Shown: positions 17,746 through 27,225, counted from the stretch's first letter. The stretch is 64,000 nucleotides of DNA from Paenibacillus glycinis (GCF_009909185.1 NZ_JAAAMV010000007.1:186001-250000), one strand, 5' to 3'. A program made the numbers and translations. Notes: generated by a model not told the origin, from the sequence alone.

Positions 17746-20085
17746 GTGAAATTATCCGTTAAGCCGTCCAGCATGACATCGGGCATCCGCTTCACTTGGA
17801 ACCGCTTCAAGTCGAAATTGCTCCTGACCTATACGCTCTCTTACATCCTCATATTCTTGGTTCCGCTTTCAGGCGTCACCTTCGTCATCTACCGCAACGC
17901 GACGGCCAATCTGCGCGCCGAGATCGAGCAGTCCAACGTCAACCAGCTGAGCCAGGTGCGGCTGTCCATCGACACGCAGATGACCAACCTGCTGGAGACC
18001 GCCAACAATATCTCGTTCGACGAACATCTCACCAAGTACATGGTCTCGCATCCGTACTACGGCCGCGACGCCATCGCCTCCCTGGCGCGGTACAAGACCA
18101 ACAACACGATACTGGAGGAGCTGTTTCTCTACTACCGCGGCGACGACCGGATCTATTCCAATTCGGGAATGACCGATCTCGACCTCGTCTTCGACAAGCT
18201 GTTCCGCTTCGAGCACTGGCAGCCCGGGGAGATCAAACAGGCGCTCAACGATACGACGTTCAACACCGTGCGTCCGGCCGAAAACGCGATCGTGCGGTCG
18301 CGCGGCGAATCCATGCTGGCGATGCTCGTCCCGATCAAGACCAACGATCCCTACCCGTACGGCACCGTGCTCTATCTGATCAAAGAAGCCCAGCTGACCG
18401 GCGTCATGGATTCGATCCTGAACGACTTCTCCGGAAGCAGCTATATCTTCTCGGGCACGGGCGAAGTGCTGACGGCCAACTACAGGGGCGACGCCCTGCG
18501 CGGACACGACCTGACGTCGCTGACCGCGCTCGAGCCCGGCATCCACGGCATGGAGCTGGGCGGCGAGCGCTACTCGGTCGTCACGGTCAAGTCCAAAGTC
18601 AACGGCTGGACGTACGCCACGGCGATTCCCAGCTACCAGTTCTTCGAGCGGGTCGGGCAGATCCGCACGATCATCCTGCTCGCCTTCGCCTTCGCGGCGC
18701 TGACGGGCATCGTCGCGGCGATGCTGCTCGCCAGAAGGCAATACCATCCGATCCGCGACCTGCTGGAGTTCGCTTCGCTGCAGAGCGGCGCCAAGGAAAC
18801 GCCGAAGAGCCGCAACGAATGGGACTGGATCAAGCAGACGATCCGCGAATACCACGCCCGCATCGACATGCAGGAGCCGTTCGTGCGCAATCAATGCCTC
18901 ATGCTGCTGTTCAAGCACGGCATGCCGGACGACCCCGAGATCGAGCGGATGATCGTCCGGTCCGGCCTGGAGCTGCCGGAGCAAGCCCGCTGCTTCGCGA
19001 TCATCCTGAGCTTGGACGAACCGAACGGCGGCGGGCAGTCGTGGGAGGACCAGCAGGCGCTGCGCGCTTGGCTGAGCCGGTTGGAGCTGCCCGAGCTGCG
19101 GGCCTGCATCTGCGGGGTCGAGTTGTCCGTCACCCATCAGCTCGCCCTCATGGTGACGCTGCTGCCGCCTGCGGAAACGGGCGAGGCGAGCCGCGTCGGC
19201 CGGATCGTCGACGAGCTGGACGGGCGGTTGGCGCAGCGGCTGCCCAAGCGGCCCAATCTCGGCGTCGGCGCCATGTACGACGACTTGTCCGGATTGAACC
19301 AATCGTTTCTCGAGGCGGCCTCGGCGCTGGAGCAGCGGATGCTGACGGATAGCGGCCGGATCGCGTACTTCGAGGAATTGACGGCGTTATCGGAAACGGC
19401 CGTTTCCGGCGAGAGCTTCTGGATCCCCAAGAAGTGGCTGCTCAAGCTGGAGCAGAGCCTCAAGCAAGGCAACGAAGCCACCGCGCTCCAACTGATCGCG
19501 AGCATGATGGCGAAGATCAAGGGCGAGACGCTGTCCGTCGGCTTGCTGCGGTGTCTGTGCTTCGACATGCTCAATTCCCTGCTGCGGACCGCCGCCGAGC
19601 TCGGCATGGACGAGGTGCGCGGCGATATCTCGTCGCTGCATGCCTTCGAGACGCTCGAGGGACTGGAGAACAAGCTGAGCTCGCTCGCCATGCGGATATG
19701 CGGCGCGGCCGCGAACCATCCCGAGACGGCCCAGCCGGCGCTCATGGACGAGATCGTCGCCTACATCGAACAGAACTACGCCGACTACACGCTCAGTTTG
19801 GAGCATATCGCCCTCAAATACGATACCTCCACCTCCTATCTCAGCCGCAGCTTCAAAGAGAAGATCGGCTGCAACTTCACGGAGTACATCTGGCAATGCC
19901 GGCTCAAGGAAGTGATCCGCCTGCTCCTCCATACCAACGCGCCGCTCAAGGAGATCATCGAGCGCGTCGGTTATCTGGATGCGCCGAACTTCATCCGCAA
20001 ATTCAAGAAGGAAACCGGCTATACCCCCGGCCAATACCGCAAGCATCACGGCGCCGGCATCGCGACGCTCCCCGAAGCGAAGTAA
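17746..20085 (+). CDS. Membrane-bound AraC-family transcriptional regulator with extracellular sensor
   Basis: The GTG at 17746 is chosen because GGGAGGT lies 5 bases upstream; this gives 779 residues. A first membrane helix lies near residues 28-53 (LLLTYTLSYILIFLVPLSGV). An extracellular Cache-like region extends to about 300, and a second membrane helix lies near 305-328. A cytoplasmic linker follows, and the C-terminus has two AraC helix-turn-helix motifs (SLEHIALKYDTSTSYLSRSFKEK, PLKEIIERVGYLDAPNFIRKFKKE). This one-protein transmembrane sensor-regulator is a Paenibacillus-type architecture that usually controls nearby carbohydrate uptake and hydrolase genes. Convergent GH130 and Lpl-type transporter genes follow, so they are likely targets. 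No receiver or kinase domain is present. Confidence 0.88.
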   Translation: MKLSVKPSSMTSGIRFTWNRFKSKLLLTYTLSYILIFLVPLSGVTFVIYRNATANLRAEIEQSNVNQLSQVRLSIDTQMTNLLETANNISFDEHLTKYMVSHPYYGRDAIASLARYKTNNTILEELFLYYRGDDRIYSNSGMTDLDLVFDKLFRFEHWQPGEIKQALNDTTFNTVRPAENAIVRSRGESMLAMLVPIKTNDPYPYGTVLYLIKEAQLTGVMDSILNDFSGSSYIFSGTGEVLTANYRGDALRGHDLTSLTALEPGIHGMELGGERYSVVTVKSKVNGWTYATAIPSYQFFERVGQIRTIILLAFAFAALTGIVAAMLLARRQYHPIRDLLEFASLQSGAKETPKSRNEWDWIKQTIREYHARIDMQEPFVRNQCLMLLFKHGMPDDPEIERMIVRSGLELPEQARCFAIILSLDEPNGGGQSWEDQQALRAWLSRLELPELRACICGVELSVTHQLALMVTLLPPAETGEASRVGRIVDELDGRLAQRLPKRPNLGVGAMYDDLSGLNQSFLEAASALEQRMLTDSGRIAYFEELTALSETAVSGESFWIPKKWLLKLEQSLKQGNEATALQLIASMMAKIKGETLSVGLLRCLCFDMLNSLLRTAAELGMDEVRGDISSLHAFETLEGLENKLSSLAMRICGAAANHPETAQPALMDEIVAYIEQNYADYTLSLEHIALKYDTSTSYLSRSFKEKIGCNFTEYIWQCRLKEVIRLLLHTNAPLKEIIERVGYLDAPNFIRKFKKETGYTPGQYRKHHGAGIATLPEAK

Positions 20086-20106
20086 CGCGCCGCCCAAGAA
20101 CGAACG

Positions 20107-20147
20107 GAGCCGTCCCCGTTGTACGACGCGAGGACGGCTCTTATTCA
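20107..20147 (+). terminator. Intrinsic terminator of the AraC gene
   Basis: GAGCCGTCC (20107-20115) pairs with GGACGGCTC (20132-20140), followed by TTATTCATGCTT. It lies 22 bases after the AraC stop codon and faces the convergent GH130 gene. Confidence 0.75.
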
Positions 20148-20195
20148 TGCTTCAGCTTCAAGCCCCTCGATTGCCTAACCTTGCCCTGAAGTCGT

Positions 20196-21212
20196 TTAAG
20201 CGTCCTCGTTCAAAATATGCGCCACCAGCTCGTCGAGCGGAACCGTCGCAAGCGCGATCGCCGTATCCGTAACGCCGTAATAGATATGCAGCAGACCGTC
20301 CTTCACGACATTGCCGGTCGGGAAGATCACGTTCGGGATCTGGTAGCCGAACTTCTCGTAGTACGTCTCCGGCTCCATGATGAAATCGCGCGTCCGGGCG
20401 ATCACCTTCTCCGGGTTGTCCAGATCGAGCAGCAGCGCGCCGACCCGGTAGACGATCCGGTCGTCGACGCCGTGATAGAGCACGAGCCAGCCCTTGTCCG
20501 TCTTGACCGGCGGCGTCGAACCGCCGATCTTGCGGGATTCCCAGGCCATGTTCCCGGCCTTGGCCAAGAGCTTCGGCTTCTCCCAATGAATCAGATCGTC
20601 GGAGTACGTGATCCATATGGCTGCTTTCTCCGTGCCGTAGTCTTCGCCGACGTATTCCTCCGGCCGGCGCAGCAGGACGTACTTGCCGTTGATCTTCTCC
20701 GGGAACAGGATGTTGTCGCGGTCGTTGATATCCAGCTCGGTCGTATCCGCGACGAACACCCAATCGACGAGGTTGTCCGACTTGACGATGGAGGAACGGG
20801 TCAGCCAATGTCCTTCCTGTTCGCCCCAGCCGTCCGGGTACTTGGGGAACGAGCGCTCCGGCACGCCCGTGTTCGTCGGGTAGTAATTCATCGCGCACGG
20901 CCGCAGCGCATAGTTCATGTAGAACGTGCCGTCGATCTTGACGACGCGCGGATCCTGCACGCTGCCATACGGGAAGCCCAGCTCGTCCGGCGTCAGGACC
21001 GGTTCGTCCTTCACGTGGGTGAAGTGCACGCCGTCCTCGCTCTCCAGCAGGCCGAGGTAGTTTTTGCAAGGGGTAAGCGAACCGGCGGTCCGCTCGATCA
21101 TATAGAATTTATCCCCGTCGAGGATAACGGCCGGATTGAAGACCGTCGCCTTGCGCCATTCGAATTCGCCGGGTACCACGATCGGGTTGGCGGGGTGTCT
21201 CGTGATTTTCAT
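20196..21212 (-). CDS. GH130-family glycoside phosphorylase/hydrolase
   Basis: This 338-residue protein matches the GH130 family (beta-mannoside phosphorylases and related enzymes). It has a five-bladed propeller pattern: NPAVILDGDKFYMIERTAG, SVQDPRVVKIDGTFYMNYA, the acidic motif in WITYSDDLIHW, GGSTPPVKTDKGWLVLYHG, and NVIFPTGNVVKDGLLHIYYG near the C-terminus. It has no signal peptide, so it acts in the cytoplasm on imported oligosaccharides, probably mannosides. GGAGGA precedes the ATG at 21212. A terminator stands between it and the upstream transporter operon, so it may have its own promoter in 21213-21310 or depend on read-through. Confidence 0.87.
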   Translation of the reverse strand: MKITRHPANPIVVPGEFEWRKATVFNPAVILDGDKFYMIERTAGSLTPCKNYLGLLESEDGVHFTHVKDEPVLTPDELGFPYGSVQDPRVVKIDGTFYMNYALRPCAMNYYPTNTGVPERSFPKYPDGWGEQEGHWLTRSSIVKSDNLVDWVFVADTTELDINDRDNILFPEKINGKYVLLRRPEEYVGEDYGTEKAAIWITYSDDLIHWEKPKLLAKAGNMAWESRKIGGSTPPVKTDKGWLVLYHGVDDRIVYRVGALLLDLDNPEKVIARTRDFIMEPETYYEKFGYQIPNVIFPTGNVVKDGLLHIYYGVTDTAIALATVPLDELVAHILNEDA

Positions 21213-21305
21213 GGAATGCTTCCTCCTGTGCAGGCGCAGCTTCTGCGCTTATGGTTCTATGGCCTTCATCGGGCCGGATCGGGAGAACGGCACCGTTCGC
21301 CGGCT

Positions 21306-21355
21306 TCCGGCGGAAAGAAAAACTCTCCGGGCAGCTTGAACCCTCGGAGAGTTTT
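21306..21355 (-). terminator. Intrinsic terminator after the solute-binding protein gene
   Basis: AAAACTCTCCG (21319-21329) and CGGAGAGTTTT (21345-21355) form an 11-bp stem. On the minus strand a T-rich tract follows (TTTTTCTTTCC). It is 31 bases beyond the binding-protein stop codon. Confidence 0.85.
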
Positions 21356-21385
21356 CGGGCGAGGATAAGGGGATAAGGACTGGGA

Positions 21386-22996
21386 TCAGTTGCCCTTCCA
21401 GCGGTCATAGGCGGTTTGGTAGATTTCGGCCATGCGGTCGCCGCCCATCTTCTTGATCGTGCCGACGTAGCCGTCCCAGCCGGTCAGCGGCTCGGCGCCG
21501 GTGACGAACTTGGCTTCCATCTGACGCACGTACGTGTTAAGGTCGGACGTCATGGACGTCACTTCCGCCTGCTCCTCCGGCGTCAGGAACAGCACCGGGA
21601 ACGGGATGCGGGCGCCGCGGTCGAGCAGCTTGGTCTTGGTCTCGTTGGCGACCCAGGCGTCCACGTCGCCGAGCAGGCCCTTGTCGATCTCCGGCAGGTT
21701 GATCGTCGGCGCGGGAATGCCGTAGTTCGGCGTGATCCTGGAACGGTACTCCTCGCGGTCGCCGCCGTCCGGCACGGGCAGGTATTCCTTCACGAAGTTG
21801 GCTTTGTCCGTGTACTTCCACAGGATGCCTTCCGGGCCTTTGTTGAACATGGTCGCGCCTTCGACGGAGTACGCATAGTCGACCCAGCGCATGGAGGCTT
21901 CGGGCGACGGATTCGTCTTCGAGATGGCGAAGGCGCCGGTGTTGATGCCCTTGTTCTTGGCGATCGCCGGCTTATCCACGGAGTCGCTCTTCACCGGGCT
22001 GAACATCGGGTCGTCGGTGTTGGGCTCTTCGCCCATCATCTGGAAGGCCGTCCAGGCCGAGAACAAGCCGAGCTGGTTGCTGCGCGCCTTGGCCTCGCGC
22101 TGCTCGCTCGTTTGCGAGAAGCTCTCGTGATCCAGCAGACCGTCGTTCCAGAGACGGTTCAGGTACGTCAGGTAGTCCTTGTAGCCCGCTTCGATCGGGG
22201 TATAGTGAACCTTGTCGTTGTCGTCTACGTAAATCTCCTCTTCATAGATGCCGAAGGCGCCGAGCAGCCAGGTGCGGATATCGCGCAGGCTGTTGCCGGG
22301 CGAAGCGGAGGAGAGCGGAATCTCGTCGGGCTTGCCGTTCTTGTTCGGGTCCTCGTCCTTGACCCGCTTCAGGTACGTATACAGCTCCTCGGTGGTTTCC
22401 GGCAGCTTGTCGACCTTGAGCGCTTTCAGGAATTCGCCGTTGTACCACAGCGGGTTGCGGTACCACGGCTGGTTGAACTCGATGACCGGCAGCGCGTAGA
22501 TATGGCCGTCCGGCGCGGTGATCGATTTGCGGATCTCGGGATTGTCGTCGAGAATCTTCTTGACGTTGGGCGCGTACCCCTCGATCAGGTCCTCCAACGG
22601 GACGAGAATGCCCTGTTCGCCGTAATTCATCTGCTCCGCCGGCGTCAACCCGGCCGCGTAGAAAATATCGGGGTACGTGCCGCTGACGAACACGAGGCTT
22701 TTCTTCGTTTCGAAGGCGTCCTTCGGCGCGTTTTGGAACTCCATATGGATGCCCGTCAGCTTCTCCATCTCTTGAAACAGCGGCATCTTGTCCCAATTCT
22801 GGATGCCCACGTCGGGGCCCATCATGGTGAGCGTCAGGGGCTCGTTGACCACGGGAAAGCCTTCCTTGTTCACGTTGTCCGCGGCGGCGCTCGGCTTGCC
22901 TTCCGTCTCTTTGTCCGCCGAGCCGCAGCCGGACAATACGCCGGCCAGCATCGCGCCCGCCAGCAGAAGATTCAACCCTCTTCTTCCTGTCTTCAT
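21386..22996 (-). CDS. Extracellular solute-binding lipoprotein (LplA type)
   Basis: This 536-residue protein starts with a lipoprotein signal (LLAGAMLAGVLSGC, Cys24). It continues with a family 1 solute-binding fold typical of the large LplA/YtcQ-type oligosaccharide-binding proteins (LTLTMMGPDVGIQNWDKMPLF, FVSGTYPDIFYAAGLTPAEQ). It delivers an oligosaccharide to the two permeases encoded upstream. No ATPase gene is present here; such systems normally share a common MsmK-type ATPase encoded elsewhere. AGGAGGAG precedes the ATG at 22996, 165 bases after the permease gene. The downstream GH130 enzyme suggests a mannose-containing substrate. Confidence 0.92.
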   Translation of the reverse strand: MKTGRRGLNLLLAGAMLAGVLSGCGSADKETEGKPSAAADNVNKEGFPVVNEPLTLTMMGPDVGIQNWDKMPLFQEMEKLTGIHMEFQNAPKDAFETKKSLVFVSGTYPDIFYAAGLTPAEQMNYGEQGILVPLEDLIEGYAPNVKKILDDNPEIRKSITAPDGHIYALPVIEFNQPWYRNPLWYNGEFLKALKVDKLPETTEELYTYLKRVKDEDPNKNGKPDEIPLSSASPGNSLRDIRTWLLGAFGIYEEEIYVDDNDKVHYTPIEAGYKDYLTYLNRLWNDGLLDHESFSQTSEQREAKARSNQLGLFSAWTAFQMMGEEPNTDDPMFSPVKSDSVDKPAIAKNKGINTGAFAISKTNPSPEASMRWVDYAYSVEGATMFNKGPEGILWKYTDKANFVKEYLPVPDGGDREEYRSRITPNYGIPAPTINLPEIDKGLLGDVDAWVANETKTKLLDRGARIPFPVLFLTPEEQAEVTSMTSDLNTYVRQMEAKFVTGAEPLTGWDGYVGTIKKMGGDRMAEIYQTAYDRWKGN

Positions 22997-23161
22997 TCCG
23001 TGCTCCTCCTTTTGATTGCATGCCTTTTATAATAAACGAAGATGACGGGTTCCCTATCATCGAATCTCGGATCGTCAGGCTCCATGCGGCGTGTCGTCCG
23101 TTCGTCCGTGTCGGGGAAGGGCCGGGTCTTCGGATATTCATGCTTGGAATCGCTTGCTTGC

Positions 23162-24073
23162 TTAGCCCTTCACCGAGCCGATCATGACGCCCTGCACGAA
23201 ATAGCGCTGCAGGAACGGATAGACGGCGATGATCGGCAGCGTGGACACGATGATGACCGCGTATTTCACGAGCGAGGCGATCTCCGCCTTGGAGGCGGCC
23301 AGACTGGCCGCTTCGCCGCTCAGCACCGCGCCGTTCGTCTCCGCGCCCATCTGCTGGAGCACGAGGATCTGCCGAAGCACCATCTGCAGCGGGAACTTGG
23401 ACTCTTCGTTGAGGTAGATCAGGGCGGAGAAATAGCTGTTCCAGTGCCCCACGCCGTAGAACAACGCCATGACCGCGATGATCGGGGCCGACAACGGCAG
23501 CACGATGCGGACGAACAGCCGCATATTGGTGCAGCCGTCGATATGCGCGGCTTCCTGCAGCTCCTTCGGGATCGTGGACTGGAAGAACGTCCTGGCCACG
23601 ATGATGTTCCACACGGAAGCCGAGACCGGCAGGATCAGCGCCCACATCGAGTTGATCAGGCCGAGATTCTTCACGACCAGGTAGGTCGGCACGAGGCCGC
23701 CGCTGAAGAACATCGTGATCAGGATCACGATCATGAAGAGCCGCCGTCCGTAGAAGTCGCTCCGGCTGAGCGCGTACGCGGCCGGCAGCGTCACCGCCAG
23801 GTTGATCAGGGTTCCGATGATCGTATAGACGATCGTATTGCGGTAGCCCGTCCAAATCTTGGCGTTGCCGAACACGAGCTTGTAGCCTTCGAGCGTCAAG
23901 CCTTTCGGCAGCAGCCACATCTCGCCGGAATTCACGTACTTGGGCGTGCTGACCGAGGCGCTGAGCATGTAGATCAGCGGGTACAGCACGACGATCAGCG
24001 CCGCGGTCAGGAAGAGGTAGATCAGGACAAGAAAGAGCTTGTCCCCTTTGGATTCTTTGATTGCCGATACCAT
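23162..24073 (-). CDS. Carbohydrate ABC transporter permease (LplC/YtcP type)
   Basis: This 303-residue membrane protein has six predicted membrane segments (LFLVLIYLFLTAALIVVLYPL first). The cytoplasmic EAA loop is KELQEAAHIDGCTNMRLFVRIVLPLSAPIIA, which docks the ATPase. The C-terminal ending YFVQGVMIGSVKG is typical for this family. The gene follows the partner permease by 16 bases with a clear AGGAGGT site, so both are made together. It is one half of the translocation pore of the oligosaccharide importer in this operon. Confidence 0.94.
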   Translation of the reverse strand: MVSAIKESKGDKLFLVLIYLFLTAALIVVLYPLIYMLSASVSTPKYVNSGEMWLLPKGLTLEGYKLVFGNAKIWTGYRNTIVYTIIGTLINLAVTLPAAYALSRSDFYGRRLFMIVILITMFFSGGLVPTYLVVKNLGLINSMWALILPVSASVWNIIVARTFFQSTIPKELQEAAHIDGCTNMRLFVRIVLPLSAPIIAVMALFYGVGHWNSYFSALIYLNEESKFPLQMVLRQILVLQQMGAETNGAVLSGEAASLAASKAEIASLVKYAVIIVSTLPIIAVYPFLQRYFVQGVMIGSVKG

Positions 24074-24089
24074 CGAGGCGACCTCCTAG

Positions 24090-25043
24090 CTACCAGATAC
24101 TGTTGTCGCTGGTTTTTTGGGCGATGCGGTTGACCGTCAAGAGCAGGATTGCGTTGACCACGGAGTTGAACAAGCCGACGGCCGTGGAGAAGCTGAGCTG
24201 ATTGCTCAGCAGGCCCGACCTGTAGACGAAGGTCGAGATGACGTCGGACGACTCGATGTTCAGCGAGTTTTGCAGCAGCAGCACCTTCTCGTAGCCGACG
24301 CCGAGGATGTTGCCCACGTTCAGGATCAGCAGGATCGAGATCGTCGGGACGATCGTCGGAATATTGATATGCAGCACCCGCTTGAGGCGGCTCGCGCCGT
24401 CGACGATCGCCGCTTCGTGCAGCTGCGGATCGACGGCCGACAAGGCGGCCAGGTAGATGATCGTGCCCCAGCCCGCGCTCTGCCATACGCCGGAGAGCAC
24501 GTAGACCGTCTTGAACCAGCGCGGGTCCTCCAGAAAATGCGCCGGCTGCAGGCCGACCCACTCGATGATGCGGATCAGAATGCCCGAGGACGGGCTCAGG
24601 AACGTGATGATCATGCCCGCCATGACGACGATGGAGATGAAATGCGGCGCGTACGTAACCGTTTGCACGCTTCGCTTGAACAGGCCGTTCTTGACTTCGT
24701 TGAACGCCAGCGCCAGAATGATCGGCAGCGGAAACCCGATCGCCAATTCATACAAGCTGAGGCTGAACGTGTTCCACAGCAGGTCCCAGAAATAATAGGA
24801 ATTGAAGAACCGTTCGAAATGGTCGAACCCGACCCATTTGCTCCCGGCGATGCCTTTGGAAGGCAGGAAGTTTTTGAAGGCGATCTGAACCCCGTACATC
24901 GGCACGTATTGAAATACGATGAAATACAGCATGCACGGCGCGATAAACAGGTACAGCTCCCAATTGCGCAGAATTCTTCTTCGCCCGGAGGCCTTCCCGG
25001 TTCCAGGCTGCGTCCGAAGCGTCAGCTCTTGACTTGCTTTCAA
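24090..25043 (-). CDS. Carbohydrate ABC transporter permease (LplB/YteP type)
   Basis: This 317-residue permease is the first gene of the Lpl-type operon. It has the first membrane span at LYLFIAPCMLYFIVFQYVPMYG and the family stretch GVQIAFKNFLPSKGI. The EAA loop is DPQLHEAAIVDGASRLKRVLHINIPTIVPT. The start is TTG at 25043 with GGAGGAG about 10 bases upstream; no better ATG or GTG is available. It pairs with the permease at 23162 to form the membrane channel. The promoter should lie in 25044-25200. Confidence 0.94.
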   Translation of the reverse strand: MKASQELTLRTQPGTGKASGRRRILRNWELYLFIAPCMLYFIVFQYVPMYGVQIAFKNFLPSKGIAGSKWVGFDHFERFFNSYYFWDLLWNTFSLSLYELAIGFPLPIILALAFNEVKNGLFKRSVQTVTYAPHFISIVVMAGMIITFLSPSSGILIRIIEWVGLQPAHFLEDPRWFKTVYVLSGVWQSAGWGTIIYLAALSAVDPQLHEAAIVDGASRLKRVLHINIPTIVPTISILLILNVGNILGVGYEKVLLLQNSLNIESSDVISTFVYRSGLLSNQLSFSTAVGLFNSVVNAILLLTVNRIAQKTSDNSIW

Positions 25044-25410
25044 AACGTACCGTCTCCTCCCCTTGGCTCAGCTTCCGCCCTCTCGCGAAGGCGGCTGATG
25101 ATCCTTCAAGCAAGCGCATTCATATTCGGCTTGCCCGTTCATAGGTCACATTTTACGGAATCTCGCGGACGGCCGTATATATGTCGATTATGAATTGTCA
25201 CGCCAAAAAGCCCGTCATGCCAGGCATGGCAAGGCCTTCGGCATCGGAGCCGCGGTCGCCGGAAGGTCGCTTGTCCGGGGAGAAATGTGTGGTATTTTAC
25301 CTGCGGCGCCACGCTCAAATGATACATATTGCGCTTTGCCGCGGGCGTGAATTGCTTTCTTGGGGCGGATTGCAGCGCTGCAGGAGGTTGCGGGTTGCGC
25401 GCGCCGACCG
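25044..25410. other. Gene-free region upstream of the Lpl-type operon
   Basis: No gene is supported here. The part near 25140-25200 is AT-rich on the minus strand and contains a TATATA element about 140 bases before the permease start, a likely promoter area without a convincing -35. The rest shows short imperfect repeats but nothing I can name. Confidence 0.4.
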
Positions 25411-25444
25411 CAATAAAACAGCCGAAGCGCTCCTGCGCTCCGGC
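25411..25444 (-). terminator. Intrinsic terminator of the Rieske gene
   Basis: GCCGAAGCGC (25421-25430) pairs with GCGCTCCGGC (25435-25444) around a TCCT loop, with one wobble. On the minus strand TGTTTTATT follows. It lies 15 bases past the stop of the Rieske protein gene. Confidence 0.8.
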
Positions 25445-25458
25445 TGGTCTAACCTCTG

Positions 25459-27225
25459 CTATTCTTCTTCGAACAAACGTTCGCCTTTGTGCAGCCGCCA
25501 GGCGATCTTGGCCGTATGCGGAAGCTCGCGCGCGGTCGGCGCGTGCGCCGCCAAATACCGGGCGCAGGCGAGCAGCATCGTTTCCCTGGCCTTCGCCGCG
25601 AATTCGCCCGTCGCCGCCTGCCAATGGCCGAATTCCGTCACCGCGGCCTCGTACATCTGGAACGAATGGAATTCCGCATCCTCCCGCAGCAGCGCATGGC
25701 CGAGCGTGTTCAGCAGCGCGCCCGGCTCGCCGCCGCCGTGGACGTAGTCCGTTACCCACTGCGCGGCCGGTCCGACCTGCTGGCGCTGATCGAGCAGGTC
25801 AAGCAGCTCTTGCCGGCTCTCCGGCGCGGCGGAACCGGACGGCTTCGGCCGCGCGGCTGCCGGCACGTTCAGGAAGCGGTCGAGATAGACGCTGGCGGCG
25901 CCGTGAAAAATCGCCCGGCGCAGCAGCGGTTCATCCGATTGCAGCAGCCTCTCGTGCACCGCGTGCGCATACGTGAACGTATGGAGCACCGCGATCCAAT
26001 CGCCGAAATCGTTTTGCGTGTGGAATCGAACGATCCGTTCCGCGGCGGCCAGCGCGACGAGCTGCGCCAGCTGCGCCGGCGCCGTGCCCGCGATGAGCAG
26101 GTCGCGCAGGAGGGCAATCGTCCGCTCCGGCGCATCGCTCAGCAGCTGCTGCAGCAATTGCGCCTCCGAGTCGGCCGACAGCCGGGATTGCGTTGAACCG
26201 CCGGCGGACTTCGCCGCCTGCTCCGCATGCCGTTCCAGCTCGCGGACGGCTTGCTTGATCGGCTCCGCGAGATTCAGCGGCGCCTGCCATTGGTGCAGCT
26301 CCTCGCTCCGGGTCGGCCGTGCCATCATCGGCACGAGCGACGTCAGGATCCGTTCCTTTTGCGCGTCCTCCGCCCACGCCAGCGCCTCGAACGCTTTGTT
26401 GTGGAAGTCGAACACATGCCCGCCGTCCAGGTACATATGATCGGTCGCGGCGGCAAGCATCATCTCCGACAGCCGCTTCGTGTCGATGCCCTTCAGGATG
26501 GCGGTGAGCAGCACCTTCTCGGCCCCCTGCGTATCCCGCACCTCGATGCAGCTTCGGTACCATGCGCTTAACCGTTCGAACGGCACGTCCGCCGACGGCA
26601 GCGCCGACAGCAGGTGCCGGGTGCCTCTCCCCGCGCTTCCCCGTGCGACATGGACAAGTCCTTGGTACAGCGCCAGGATCTTGCCGTTCTTATCCAGCTT
26701 GCCGACGCATCGCGCCATCGCGGTAAGAATGGTCAGCCCGGCGTTCCAGCCCGTTCCCTGCGTCGTGCCGAATTCGATGCCGATGCGGGCGACGTGCTGC
26801 TCCGGCACGTCCGCCTCGATCAGTCCGACGACCGCCTTCGCGATGACGATACCGATATTCTGCTCGAGCCCTTCTTTCAGCTTCAGCTTGTATTTGTTCG
26901 CGCCTTCCGCTCTTCTGGAGACCGGATTCACCCATACTTCGCCGCCGTCGACCCGCGCCTCGTGCGACGGAACGTCGTCCGCCCACGGATCGAACGTGCC
27001 GCCGCCGCAGATGTCAAACCGCGCATGATGCCAATGGCAGGTCAACATCCCGTCGCACAAGCTCCCCATATGAAGCGGAAAGCCCAAATGCGGACAGCGG
27101 TTGTCCACCGCGTATACCTGGCCTTCATGATAAAAAACGGCGATCCCGCCTCGTATGACCTTGGCGCCCTCTTGCTTAAGCGCTTCCAAATCACCTGCCG
27201 AAACCCAATTTACACTGACGCTCAT
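25459..27225 (-). CDS. Rieske [2Fe-2S] protein with large uncharacterised C-terminal region
   Basis: The ATG at 27225 is chosen because AAGGAGG lies 8 bases upstream; the product is 588 residues. Residues 5-105 form a Rieske domain with ligands Cys44, His46, Cys63 and His66 (CPHLG and CHWHH). It is of the ferredoxin or bacterial dioxygenase type and binds a 2Fe-2S cluster for electron transfer. The remaining 480 residues are mostly alpha-helical and rich in Ala and Leu, with several His-containing motifs (TDHMYLDGGHVFDFHNKAFEAL, RFHTQNDFGDWIAVLHTFTYAHAVH). I cannot assign them to an oxygenase catalytic domain. No signal peptide or reductase partner is nearby. Function is unknown; a metal-binding redox enzyme is a guess. 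Confidence 0.75.
   Translation of the reverse strand: MSVSVNWVSAGDLEALKQEGAKVIRGGIAVFYHEGQVYAVDNRCPHLGFPLHMGSLCDGMLTCHWHHARFDICGGGTFDPWADDVPSHEARVDGGEVWVNPVSRRAEGANKYKLKLKEGLEQNIGIVIAKAVVGLIEADVPEQHVARIGIEFGTTQGTGWNAGLTILTAMARCVGKLDKNGKILALYQGLVHVARGSAGRGTRHLLSALPSADVPFERLSAWYRSCIEVRDTQGAEKVLLTAILKGIDTKRLSEMMLAAATDHMYLDGGHVFDFHNKAFEALAWAEDAQKERILTSLVPMMARPTRSEELHQWQAPLNLAEPIKQAVRELERHAEQAAKSAGGSTQSRLSADSEAQLLQQLLSDAPERTIALLRDLLIAGTAPAQLAQLVALAAAERIVRFHTQNDFGDWIAVLHTFTYAHAVHERLLQSDEPLLRRAIFHGAASVYLDRFLNVPAAARPKPSGSAAPESRQELLDLLDQRQQVGPAAQWVTDYVHGGGEPGALLNTLGHALLREDAEFHSFQMYEAAVTEFGHWQAATGEFAAKARETMLLACARYLAAHAPTARELPHTAKIAWRLHKGERLFEEE

Noticed and set aside
17869..19302. 477-codon minus-strand ORF
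   Set aside because: It is a shadow of the AraC regulator gene without family features.
21416..23032. 538-codon plus-strand ORF
   Set aside because: It is exactly antisense to the solute-binding protein gene, has biased low-complexity composition, and lacks a ribosome-binding site.
22242..23918. 558-codon minus-strand ORF across two genes
   Set aside because: It runs in another frame through the binding-protein and permease genes, with Arg-rich composition and no recognisable domain.
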